Shown here: positions 34,344 to 41,611 of the stretch, piece after piece | How positions within the stretch are numbered: the stretch's first letter is position 1 | Layout: every line of letters begins with the position of its first letter | Origin: JBEKTY01 sp049515555 | GTDB lineage: Bacteria > Planctomycetota > Planctomycetia > Pirellulales > Thermoguttaceae | Direction: 5' to 3' | NCBI GenBank assembly: GCA_049515555.1 | Contig: JBEKTY010000077.1 | Span: 1-55,495 of the forward strand | Length of the DNA: 55,495 bases | Notes under the pieces: generated by a model | Told to the model about the DNA's origin: nothing | Seen by the model: the letters and a program-made list of their open reading frames with translations, nothing else | Databases searched by the model: none | Position numbers and translations under genes: made by a program

Positions 34344-35320
34344 TCGCCTGGTCACCATTGGTCGAAAGTGTCCGCGGGCATCGGCGGTTCCTGCTGATCT
34401 CGCACGTCCGGCCCGATTGCGACGCCCTGGGCAGCCAACTGGCCATGGCGGCGATTCTTGAGACGCTGGGCAAGGACGTGCTGCTGGTCAACGACTTCGC
34501 TACGCCGGCGAACCTGGCCTTCCTCGACCCGCAGCGAAAGATCAAGCAGTTGGGCCAGCAGGTCCGGGCCGAAGAACTGGCAGACCGCGAGGTGATCGTC
34601 GTGCTCGATACCTCGGCCTGGAGCCAGTTGGGCCGGATGGCCGACGTTGTGAGGGCCAGCCGGGCCGTGAAACTGGTCATGGACCATCACATCAGCCAGG
34701 ACGACCTGGGGGCGACGCTGCTGAAGAATACCGAGTCGGAATCGACCGGGCGGTTGGTGGTCGAGGCGGCCGACGCCCTGAACGTGCCGCTTACGGCCGA
34801 GATGGCCGAGCTGATCTTCGCGGCCGAGGCCACCGATACCGGCTGGTTCCGCTTCTCCTCGACCTCGGCCGAAAGCTACCGGCTGGCGGCGCGCCTGGTA
34901 GAGGCCGGGGCCGTGCCGGATCGGCTCTACAAGCAGCTTTACGAGCACGACTCGCTGGCCCGGCTGCAACTCATCGGCCGGACGCTGGCCCGCACGCACA
35001 CCGAGCTCGACGGCCGGCTGATCTACACCTGGATCGAGCTGTCCGACTTCGCGGCCACCGGGGCCGCAGCCTCAGATACCGAGGACATCGTCAACCTCGC
35101 GCTGACGGTCAGCGGGGTTGAGGTGGCCGTCATCCTGGTCGAGCAGCGCGGGGGCACGCTGAAGCTCAGCCTCCGCAGCCGCTCGGAGGTCGATTGCAGC
35201 CGGTTGGCCGAGCAGTTCGCCGGCGGGGGTCACAAGCGGGCTGCCGGGGCGACGCTCCAAGGCCCGTTGCCCGTCGCCTTACAGAGGATCCTTGACGCCG
35301 TGCGCGGCGTCATGCGATAA
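34340..35320 (+). CDS. NrnA-like DHH/DHHA1 phosphoesterase
   Basis: A 326-aa protein of the DHH superfamily. The metal-binding motifs are present: LLISHVRPDCDALGSQLAMA, VIVVLDTSAW and VKLVMDHHISQDDLG with DHH. The RNA-binding DHHA1 end has FAGGGHKRAAGATLQG. NrnA-type enzymes degrade short oligoribonucleotides and may dephosphorylate pAp. Coupling to ribF is often seen in bacteria, where rbfA, truB and nrnA are neighbours. It ends just before the Rieske gene. Confidence 0.9.
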   Translation: MIAWSPLVESVRGHRRFLLISHVRPDCDALGSQLAMAAILETLGKDVLLVNDFATPANLAFLDPQRKIKQLGQQVRAEELADREVIVVLDTSAWSQLGRMADVVRASRAVKLVMDHHISQDDLGATLLKNTESESTGRLVVEAADALNVPLTAEMAELIFAAEATDTGWFRFSSTSAESYRLAARLVEAGAVPDRLYKQLYEHDSLARLQLIGRTLARTHTELDGRLIYTWIELSDFAATGAAASDTEDIVNLALTVSGVEVAVILVEQRGGTLKLSLRSRSEVDCSRLAEQFAGGGHKRAAGATLQGPLPVALQRILDAVRGVMR

Positions 35321-35327
35321 TCCCGGC

Positions 35328-35879
35328 ATGAGTTCCGATTGGGAAGGCGCCGTTTCCGATGACCGCCGCGGTTTCCTGGCCCGCGGAGCGGCGATGCTGC
35401 TGGCAGCGGCGGCCTATGCGGTGCCGGCCCTGGCCGGCCTGGCGGCCTTCCTGAACCCCTTGCGGCAGAAGACTCTTTCCCGGCAGTCGATCCGCGTTTG
35501 CTCGCTGCCGGCCCTGACCGTGGGCGGCCCGCCCCAACGCTTCCCCGTCATCGCCGATCGGACCGACGCCTGGAACCGCTATCCGGCCGAGCCGATCGGG
35601 GCGGTCTTCCTGCGGCGGACCGGCCCGGCGACCGTGGTGGCCTGGCAGTCGCTCTGCCCGCACGCCGGCTGCTGCGTGACGCTGGAGCCGGCGGCAGCGG
35701 GGTTCGTCTGCCCCTGTCACCGTGCCCGCTTCGACCTGGAGGGCCGCCGCACGGACCCGGCCAGCATGAGCCCCCGCGACCTCGACAGCCTGGCGGTCGA
35801 GATCCGCAACGCCGCCGAGGTCTGGGTCCGCTTCGAGAAGTTCCGCAGCGGCACGCCCGCCAAGATCGCAACATCCTGA
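35328..35879 (+). CDS. Rieske [2Fe-2S] protein of a cytochrome bc-type complex
   Basis: A 183-aa protein. The N-terminus DDRRGFLARGAAM is twin-arginine-like and precedes a membrane anchor (AAAAYAVPALAGLAAFL). The cluster motifs are CPHAGC and CPCHRARF, giving the two Cys and two His ligands. The start at 35328 falls 8 bp after the preceding stop. It probably transfers electrons from quinol to the fused cytochrome b/c downstream. Confidence 0.92.
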   Translation: MSSDWEGAVSDDRRGFLARGAAMLLAAAAYAVPALAGLAAFLNPLRQKTLSRQSIRVCSLPALTVGGPPQRFPVIADRTDAWNRYPAEPIGAVFLRRTGPATVVAWQSLCPHAGCCVTLEPAAAGFVCPCHRARFDLEGRRTDPASMSPRDLDSLAVEIRNAAEVWVRFEKFRSGTPAKIATS

Positions 35880-35918
35880 ATGACGGACTTGAATGACTGA
35901 GGATCGACGAGTCAATTC

Positions 35919-35995
35919 GTATTCCTCTCGCTCCGCGAGAGGGGCCAATGGAGACGCAATCACACTTCCGGCCTCACGCGGAGCGTGAGGAATAC
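35919..35995. repeat. Double-hairpin repeat, copy 3 (Rieske-cytochrome b gap)
   Basis: GTATTCC, the hairpin CTCTCGCTCCGCGAGAG, a spacer, CCTCACGCGGAGCGTGAGG and GGAATAC. It ends 10 bp before the cytochrome b start codon and replaces the expected ribosome-binding site. Confidence 0.85.
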
Positions 35996-36005
35996 ACGGT
36001 AAACC

Positions 36006-37841
36006 ATGAACACCTTGCTCGATTGGATCGACCGGCGGAGCGGGCTGTGCACGGCGCTGCGTGACTGGATGGAGCGGCCGGTGGCCGGCGGACCGGACTG
36101 GCGCCTGGTCTGGCCCAGCACGATCGCCTTCGCCTTCGTGGTACAGGCGATCACCGGCCTGGTCCTGTGGATGTACTACAGCCCCGGGGCCCAGAGCGCC
36201 TGGGAGAGCGTCTATTATCTGCAATACCAGGTGCAAGGCGGCTGGCTGTTGCGGGCCATGCACTACTACTGCGCCCAGGTCACGCTGGTGCTGGCCGGCC
36301 TGTACGCCGGGCAGATCATCCTGCGCCGCGGCTACCGTGCGCCCCGGGAACTGCTGTTCTGGACCGTACTGTTGATGGTCCTGGTCACGCTGGGGCTGAA
36401 CCTCACCGGCGACCTGCTGGCCTGGGACCAGAACAGTCTGTGGGCCACGCGGGTCCGCACGGGCTTCCTCCTGCTGCTGCCGGTGATCGGCGACGGGCTG
36501 AATAAGCTGGCCGTGGGCGGGGCCGACTTCGGCAGCCTGACGCTCACGCGGTTCCTGGCCCTGCACGCCGGGGTGTTCGCGGCCGCGCTGGGGGCCCTGG
36601 TGCTGCTGCACGCCTGGTTGGCACGCCGCGATGGCCTGGCGACTGACACCCCCAAATCCCCAAGTCTCGAAATCCCTAAATCCCCACCCTCCCCCTACTG
36701 GCCCCGCCAGGCGCTGCGCGACATGACGGCGTGCCTCGTCGTGCTGGCGGTGGTCCTGGCCCTTTCGCTGCAACATGGCGTGGCCGGCCCGGAGGCCGGC
36801 GTCGAGCTGGGTGCCCCGGCCAACCTGGTCGACGACCCCGGCACGGCCCGGCCGGAATGGTCCTTCCGCGGCCTGTTCCAGTTCCGCGAGCTGTTCATGC
36901 ACTGGCTGCCCAAATCGCCGGAACTGGTGCCGATCTTCGTAATTTCGGGCCTGGTGGTGCTCGTGTTCTTCGCCATGCCGTGGATCGGCCACAGCCCGGC
37001 CGGCCACCGGCTTAACGTGGCCTTCACGGCCGTGGTGCTCCTGGGACTGGCGGCCCTGACCTGGCGGTCGTACTCCGAGGACGCGCGGAACGTCGATTAC
37101 CTGTCCGCGGTGCGGGCCGGCCGCCTCGAAGGCCAGCGGGCCAAGGAACTGAGCCTGGGACTGGGCATCCCGGCCGGCGGGGCCTTGGCACTGCTCCGCG
37201 ACGACCCCCAGACGCAAGGGCCGCGGCTCTTCAAGCAGTACTGCTCGGCCTGCCATGATTGCTCCGGGTCCAGTCGAAGGCTCACGGGCAACGATGGCCA
37301 GGAGCCGGCCAGCGCCCCCAATCTTTACGGTTTTGCCGGCCGCGAGTGGGTCCGCGGCCTTTTCGATCCGCGCCAGATCAAGGGCCCCATGTACTTCGGC
37401 AACACCAAGCTCAAGAGAGGGCAAATGCCTGCGTTCGTTGAGGAAACGCTCAGTTCCGCCGAGCCGGAGGAGATCGATCGGCTGACGATGGCCCTCTCGG
37501 CCGAGGCCAAGTTGAAATCACAGCGCCCCATCGACGCCCGCGATGCGGCCCGGATCGCCCAAGGCAAGCGCATGCTGGCCCAGGAGTGTACCGACTGCCA
37601 CACGTTCCACGGAAAGGGGACCGCCAAGGGGCCCGACCTGACGGACTACGGCAGCCGCTCATGGCTGATCGGGATCATATGCGACCCGGCCCACCGGCGA
37701 TTCTACGGCACGCTGAACGACCGCATGCCGGCCTATGCCCCGGCCGCAACGGAACCGGCCGGCCGCATCCTCACCGACCGCGAGCTGGGCCTGCTGGCCG
37801 ATTGGCTGCGTGGCCAATGGTGGGAGCCCGGCGAGCAGTAG
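36006..37841 (+). CDS. Cytochrome b fused to a two-heme cytochrome c
   Basis: A 611-aa membrane protein. Residues 1-200 form the b-type heme four-helix bundle with His ligands in AMHYYCAQ, RFLALHAGVF and LVLLHAWL. Residues about 230-370 form the C-terminal cytochrome b/subunit IV part (RPEWSFRGLFQFRELFMHWL). Residues about 410-605 carry two cytochrome c domains with CSACH and CTDCH, each followed by a possible Met ligand (GQMPAF, DRMPAYAP). With the Rieske protein it should form a quinol:cytochrome c oxidoreductase in which the c1 role is fused. The linker at about residues 216-233 is encoded by a short tandem repeat (36648-36690). No clear Shine-Dalgarno is seen. Confidence 0.93.
   Translation: MNTLLDWIDRRSGLCTALRDWMERPVAGGPDWRLVWPSTIAFAFVVQAITGLVLWMYYSPGAQSAWESVYYLQYQVQGGWLLRAMHYYCAQVTLVLAGLYAGQIILRRGYRAPRELLFWTVLLMVLVTLGLNLTGDLLAWDQNSLWATRVRTGFLLLLPVIGDGLNKLAVGGADFGSLTLTRFLALHAGVFAAALGALVLLHAWLARRDGLATDTPKSPSLEIPKSPPSPYWPRQALRDMTACLVVLAVVLALSLQHGVAGPEAGVELGAPANLVDDPGTARPEWSFRGLFQFRELFMHWLPKSPELVPIFVISGLVVLVFFAMPWIGHSPAGHRLNVAFTAVVLLGLAALTWRSYSEDARNVDYLSAVRAGRLEGQRAKELSLGLGIPAGGALALLRDDPQTQGPRLFKQYCSACHDCSGSSRRLTGNDGQEPASAPNLYGFAGREWVRGLFDPRQIKGPMYFGNTKLKRGQMPAFVEETLSSAEPEEIDRLTMALSAEAKLKSQRPIDARDAARIAQGKRMLAQECTDCHTFHGKGTAKGPDLTDYGSRSWLIGIICDPAHRRFYGTLNDRMPAYAPAATEPAGRILTDRELGLLADWLRGQWWEPGEQ
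36648..36690. repeat. CCCAAATCCCC repeat inside the cytochrome b coding sequence
   Basis: CCCCCAAATCCCCAAGTC and AAATCCCTAAATCCCC are the reverse complement of the GGGATTT units found between genes. Here they are in frame and encode TPKSPSLEIPKSPPSP, a flexible loop between the two cytochrome b halves. Confidence 0.8.
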
Positions 37842-37847
37842 GCCGGC

Positions 37848-37975
37848 CGATGGCAGTTGTCAGTTGTCGGTTGTCAGTTGTCAGCGTTCCGGTCCCTACT
37901 GAAAACCGTAAACTGAAAACTCCCCCCTCCCCCTCATCCCCCTCCCCCTCATCCCTCACCACTCACCACTCGCCA
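37848..37975. other. Low-complexity intergenic tract
   Basis: CAGTTGTCAGTTGTCGG-type heptads, a CTGAAAACCGTAAACTGAAA stretch and Cys/Thr-rich CCCCTCATCCC runs lie between cytochrome b and the inverted BoxA RNA locus. No gene. Confidence 0.6.
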
Positions 37976-38397
37976 CTACTTTCCCCCCTCTGAAGAAGAA
38001 GATCACCTCCGGGCTGAACATTCCATGTGTGCAACACTTTGACGGGACCTTTGAGAGGCTCCGGTGTTGCACAAGTCGGTAACTCATTGGCTGGTTTGCA
38101 TCAGCGATTCTGCCCATCGTGCGTAAGTTCATACAACTTGTAAGGTATGTGTTGCACTTGTTTTTGCTTTCGTCTCGAAACGGCTGGCAAAGCGATCCAA
38201 AGGTGGGGGGAATTTCGGGCTTTTCGAGCGTATCGCCCGGGAAAGACGATACATCAGTGATCTAGTGAACATTAAGCCACTTTTGGGCAACACCCCGTAA
38301 AACCCGGCGTGCACATAGGTTTTTTTGCCGTTGGTGGGGCGGGGCGACCCATCTTGCCGGAGCAACCGCCGTGCCGTTCCGCCGTAAACGATTGAGC

Positions 38398-38509
38398 AGC
38401 CACGGATGAAACACGGATTGAACACGGAAAGGACTCTTGGACATGAGCCAAACCAGGCAACAGATTGGATTGCTCTTGTCCGTGTTTCATCCGTGTTCAA
38501 TCCGTGGCT
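38398..38509. repeat. CACGGATGAAACACGGATT inverted repeat
   Basis: 31-base arms at 38398-38428 and 38479-38509 pair with about four mismatches around a 50-nt loop. Each arm contains two CACGGATxxAA units. It fills the variable segment of BoxA RNA locus copy 2. Confidence 0.85.
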
Positions 38510-38515
38510 GCCCTA

Positions 38516-38530
38516 AATTGTCAAAGAGCA
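38516..38530 (-). promoter_or_regulatory. BoxA-like antitermination motif, copy 2
   Basis: TGCTCTTTGACAATT on the minus strand, identical over 15 bases to copy 1. Confidence 0.65.
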
Positions 38531-38607
38531 AGGCCGGCAATGTAGCCCGCACACGCCGTGTGCGGAAAACGGCACACGGCGTGTGCCTGATACATTGGGC
38601 GGTCGGC

Positions 38608-38637
38608 ATTATAACACGAGAAATGTACAGATGTCTA
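38608..38637 (-). promoter_or_regulatory. Sigma-70 promoter of the BoxA RNA locus, copy 2
   Basis: On the minus strand TAGACA (38637-38632), an 18-bp spacer and TATAAT (38613-38608). An AAATTT stretch lies upstream, as in copy 1. Confidence 0.75.
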
Positions 38638-38990
38638 GATAGGCGTGCGCACGAAATTTAATTGGGCGGGAGGCGGCAGAATGGGGAAAAGGGGAAGGCT
38701 AGAGTCGATCTTCGTGGCACCGTACGGGGGCGGCCCGGGATGTACGGGAACACCGTGCCGGGCGGCCGCCCGGGGCCCGCCGGCCGCTTGCCCCCCGCAC
38801 CATGGTTCCGGCGAATTCTCGGGGGGGCAATTGACAAGCCGGCTCTTGCCGGTAAAGCTCACAGTCGTCGGCCGGCCGTTGACGGGTTCCGGCATCCTTG
38901 GTACGGGTGAGGGGCGGGTTGGCGCCCGCCGTATTTCTCGTACGCCCCGGGGCCCGAACTGGGCGGAACACGGACCGGAAGAGGGATCCT

Positions 38991-41201
38991 ATGCCGCGAT
39001 TGACCGAACAGGAACAGCAGGAGATCATCCGCTTTATCGAGGCGGACAAGCCCTTGCCCGATAAGTATCGCTTTCTGCTGTTCGAGGAGAGGCGGGAGGT
39101 GGAGCTGGTCTGGAACGGCAAGACGAGCGAGGTCTGCAATATCGTACTGCCGTTCCAAGTGATCGAGCAGGTGGACGAGCCGCGGGCCGAGAAGCCCGAG
39201 GGCGGCAAGCAGAAGGGCAAGGATCAGGGGTTCCTGTTCAGCCTGGACGAGCGGGGCCGGCAGCTCAAGGGTTGGACGAACAAGCTGATCTGGGGCGACA
39301 ACAAGCTCGTCCTCTCCAGCTTGAAGAACGGCCCGCTGCGCGAGGAGATCGAGAAGCAGGGCGGGCTGAAGCTGATCTACATCGACCCGCCGTTCGACGT
39401 GGGCGCGGATTTCTCGATGGACATCGAGATCGGCGGCGACACGTTCACGAAGAAGCCCAACATCCTCGAAGAAATCGCCTACCGCGACACCTGGGGCAAG
39501 GGCGCCGACTCCTTCATCGCCATGATCTACGAGCGACTCGTCCTCATGCGGGATTTGTTGGCGGAGGATGGGAGTATTTATGTGCATTGCGATTGGAGGG
39601 TGAACAGCTATATCCGATCAGTGCTTGATGAGGTGTTCGGAAATAACACCTTCGTAAACCAGGTTACCTGGAATTATTACAACAAGATGGCACCGGACTC
39701 GAAGTGCTTTCCGCGCGCGTCGGACACGATTTTGCTTTTCTCAAAGGCCGAGGGTGGCCATATTTTTCACAAGCAGGTGGAGAAGCGGGATAAGCCGGTA
39801 AAGCAATTGGTCAGGAAATTTGTTGGCGGCAAGGCAATTAATGCGCGGGACGAGGGCGGAAACGTGATGTACCGCACGACGGACGAAAAACGCGCTGACG
39901 ATGTCTGGCGCATGGCAATGCTCCAGCCAGCGGATAAGACGGAGAACCTTCGATATCCTACCCAGAAGCCAGAGGCCCTTGTCGCACGGATTATCAAGGC
40001 ATCTTCCAACGAGGGCGACCTTGTTGCTGATTTCTTCTGCGGCTCGGGCACTATGGCGGCGGTCGCGGAGAAACTGGGGCGGAAGTGGATCGTCAGCGAC
40101 CTGGGCAAGTTCGGAATTCACACGACGCGCAAGCGGATGATCGGCGTGCAGCGGCAGTTGAAGGCCGAGGGCAAGGACTACCGGGCCTTTGAAATCCTCA
40201 ACCTGGGCAAGTACGAGCGGCAGCACTATATCGGCGTCAACCCGAACCTGCGGCAGGAAGAGCAGCGCAAGCAGTTGGAGGAGAAGGAAGCGGCGTTTCT
40301 GGACCTGATCCTGCGGGCCTACCGCGCGGAGAAGACGACCGGCTTCGCCTGTTTCCACGGCAAGAAGGCCGGGCGGCTGGTTTCGGTCGGGCCGGTCAAT
40401 CTGCCCGTCACGCGGCTGTTCGTCGAGGAGGTCATTCTGGAATGCCGCCGGAAGCACATCACCCGAGTGGACATCCTGGGCTTCGAGTTCGAGATGGGGC
40501 TGTTCCCGAACGTGCTGGACGAAGCGCGGGCCAAGGGGATCGACATCGCGCCCAAGTACATCCCCGCCGAGGTGTTCGACAAGCGGGCGGTGGAGAAGAA
40601 CCAGGTGGTGTTCCACGACGTGGCGGCCATCGAGGTCAAGCCGCACGTGCGGGACGGGAAGAAGGGCGAGCCGCCGGCCGTGGCGGTCGAGCTGACCGAC
40701 TTCTCGGTCTTCTATTCGCAGGACTCGATTGCCAACGCCGAGGCGGCCATTAAGAACAAGGGCAGCCGGATCGTGGCCGAGAGGGGCCGCATCGTCAAGG
40801 TGAGCAAGGACGCGCACGGCGTCGTCACCCGCGAGGTGCTCACCAAGAGCTGGACCGACTGGATCGACTATTGGGCGGTGGATTTCGATTTCGAGAGCAA
40901 GCGGGAGATCATCCGGGTGCGGAAGGAGTTGAATCCGGATGAGCAGGCGAGCCTGCCCGGAGTGGGACCGGCGCAGCCGAACCTTGAAATGTGGGAAGAA
41001 GTGTGGACCGGGGACTACATCTTCGAGAACGAGTGGCAGAGCTTCCGCACGAAGAAGGACCGCTCGCTGGAATTGAAGAGCGTGTTTCACGAATGCGCGC
41101 CGGGCCGGCGGAAGATCGCAGTGAAGGTGGTGGATATATTCGGGAACGACACGATGACGATCGTGGACGTGAGCGTGGGGAAAAACGGAGGGAAGAGGTG
41201 A
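38991..41201 (+). CDS. Type III-like DNA adenine methyltransferase (Mod)
   Basis: A 736-aa methylase of the beta class, in which the catalytic motif precedes the cofactor motif. Catalytic DPPF lies in GLKLIYIDPPFDVGADFSMD. The AdoMet-binding FxGxG is in VADFFCGSGTMAAVAEKLGR. The segment between them (39540-40040) should hold the target-recognition domain and is visibly lower in GC. A large C-terminal region (residues 400-736) is poorly known. GAGG six bases before the ATG at 38991 fixes the start. It pairs with the helicase-nuclease downstream, and methylation should protect host DNA from it. Confidence 0.92.
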   Translation: MPRLTEQEQQEIIRFIEADKPLPDKYRFLLFEERREVELVWNGKTSEVCNIVLPFQVIEQVDEPRAEKPEGGKQKGKDQGFLFSLDERGRQLKGWTNKLIWGDNKLVLSSLKNGPLREEIEKQGGLKLIYIDPPFDVGADFSMDIEIGGDTFTKKPNILEEIAYRDTWGKGADSFIAMIYERLVLMRDLLAEDGSIYVHCDWRVNSYIRSVLDEVFGNNTFVNQVTWNYYNKMAPDSKCFPRASDTILLFSKAEGGHIFHKQVEKRDKPVKQLVRKFVGGKAINARDEGGNVMYRTTDEKRADDVWRMAMLQPADKTENLRYPTQKPEALVARIIKASSNEGDLVADFFCGSGTMAAVAEKLGRKWIVSDLGKFGIHTTRKRMIGVQRQLKAEGKDYRAFEILNLGKYERQHYIGVNPNLRQEEQRKQLEEKEAAFLDLILRAYRAEKTTGFACFHGKKAGRLVSVGPVNLPVTRLFVEEVILECRRKHITRVDILGFEFEMGLFPNVLDEARAKGIDIAPKYIPAEVFDKRAVEKNQVVFHDVAAIEVKPHVRDGKKGEPPAVAVELTDFSVFYSQDSIANAEAAIKNKGSRIVAERGRIVKVSKDAHGVVTREVLTKSWTDWIDYWAVDFDFESKREIIRVRKELNPDEQASLPGVGPAQPNLEMWEEVWTGDYIFENEWQSFRTKKDRSLELKSVFHECAPGRRKIAVKVVDIFGNDTMTIVDVSVGKNGGKR

Positions 41202-41611
41202 CGGCGCGACCATTTCGGTGGCGTCACCGAAGTGATCGCGCCTGGGGGTGGTGTGACCGCGTCGCCGAATACCCAAACCCATTGAGTTCGACGGGATTGA
41301 AAGAGAGGGGCGTTTACGCCCCTTTTCCGCCGCAGGCGGTTTAGGCCCGACGTTTACGTCGGGTTCGAGAGGCGACTATACGATTGGATTGTCAGGCCCG
41401 TTCACGGGTCTCCTGTGGCCGTGCCGCCGGGCGGGACGCCCGTGAACGGGCGTGACAGGCGTAGATGGAGAAGGCGCAATCGCGCGAGGAATTGGGAACT
41501 GCGAACCCGCGCTAAAGCGCGGGCCTAATACCGCCTTCGGCGGGGAAGGGCCGTGAACGGCCCTGCGAAACGCAACCTTTGTGCGCGAAAAAGAAAGACG
41601 AGTAATCGGAC
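41202..41611. repeat. Cluster of eight short perfect hairpins between mod and res
   Basis: Within 258 bp: GGGGCGTTTACGCCCC (41307), CCGCCGCAGGCGG (41327), CCCGACGTTTACGTCGGG (41346), CCCGTTCACGGG (41397), CGCCCGTGAACGGGCG (41437), CCCGCGCTAAAGCGCGGG (41506), CCGCCTTCGGCGG (41531) and AGGGCCGTGAACGGCCCT (41547). The stems differ in sequence but the loops are alike (TTTA, TTCA, TGAA, TAAA). No gene is present. Type III mod and res genes normally abut or overlap. Confidence 0.85.

Larger units (their letters stand above)
37981..38600 (-). ncRNA. Uncharacterised BoxA-bearing long RNA, copy 2 (inverted)
   Basis: Read on the minus strand. Promoter at 38637-38608, BoxA at 38530-38516, a variable segment that here holds a CACGGATGAAACACGG inverted repeat instead of the repeats of copy 1, and then the conserved core (about 38390 to 37981). 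The 46-nt hairpin 38028-38073 is identical to copy 1. A third TGTGCAACA-like motif lies at 38149-38158, and GGAGGTGATC is at 38010-38001. A 58-codon frame (38132 to 37956) corresponds to the frame of copy 1 without indels but with mostly amino-acid-changing differences. The core is more diverged elsewhere, so conservation of the hairpin and the SD-like motif is selective. Confidence 0.55.

Noticed and set aside
35310..37424. 704-codon minus-strand frame opposite Rieske and cytochrome b
   Set aside because: It is an antisense shadow of genes with heme and cluster motifs.
37981..38010. 16S rRNA fragment suggested by GATCACCTCC
   Set aside because: Only ten bases match. The adjoining bases (GAAGAAGAA) do not resemble the 16S 3' end, so it is not an rRNA remnant.
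39741..41282. 513-codon minus-strand frame opposite the mod gene
   Set aside because: It is His/Leu/Asp-rich without motifs. The plus frame holds the methylase motifs.
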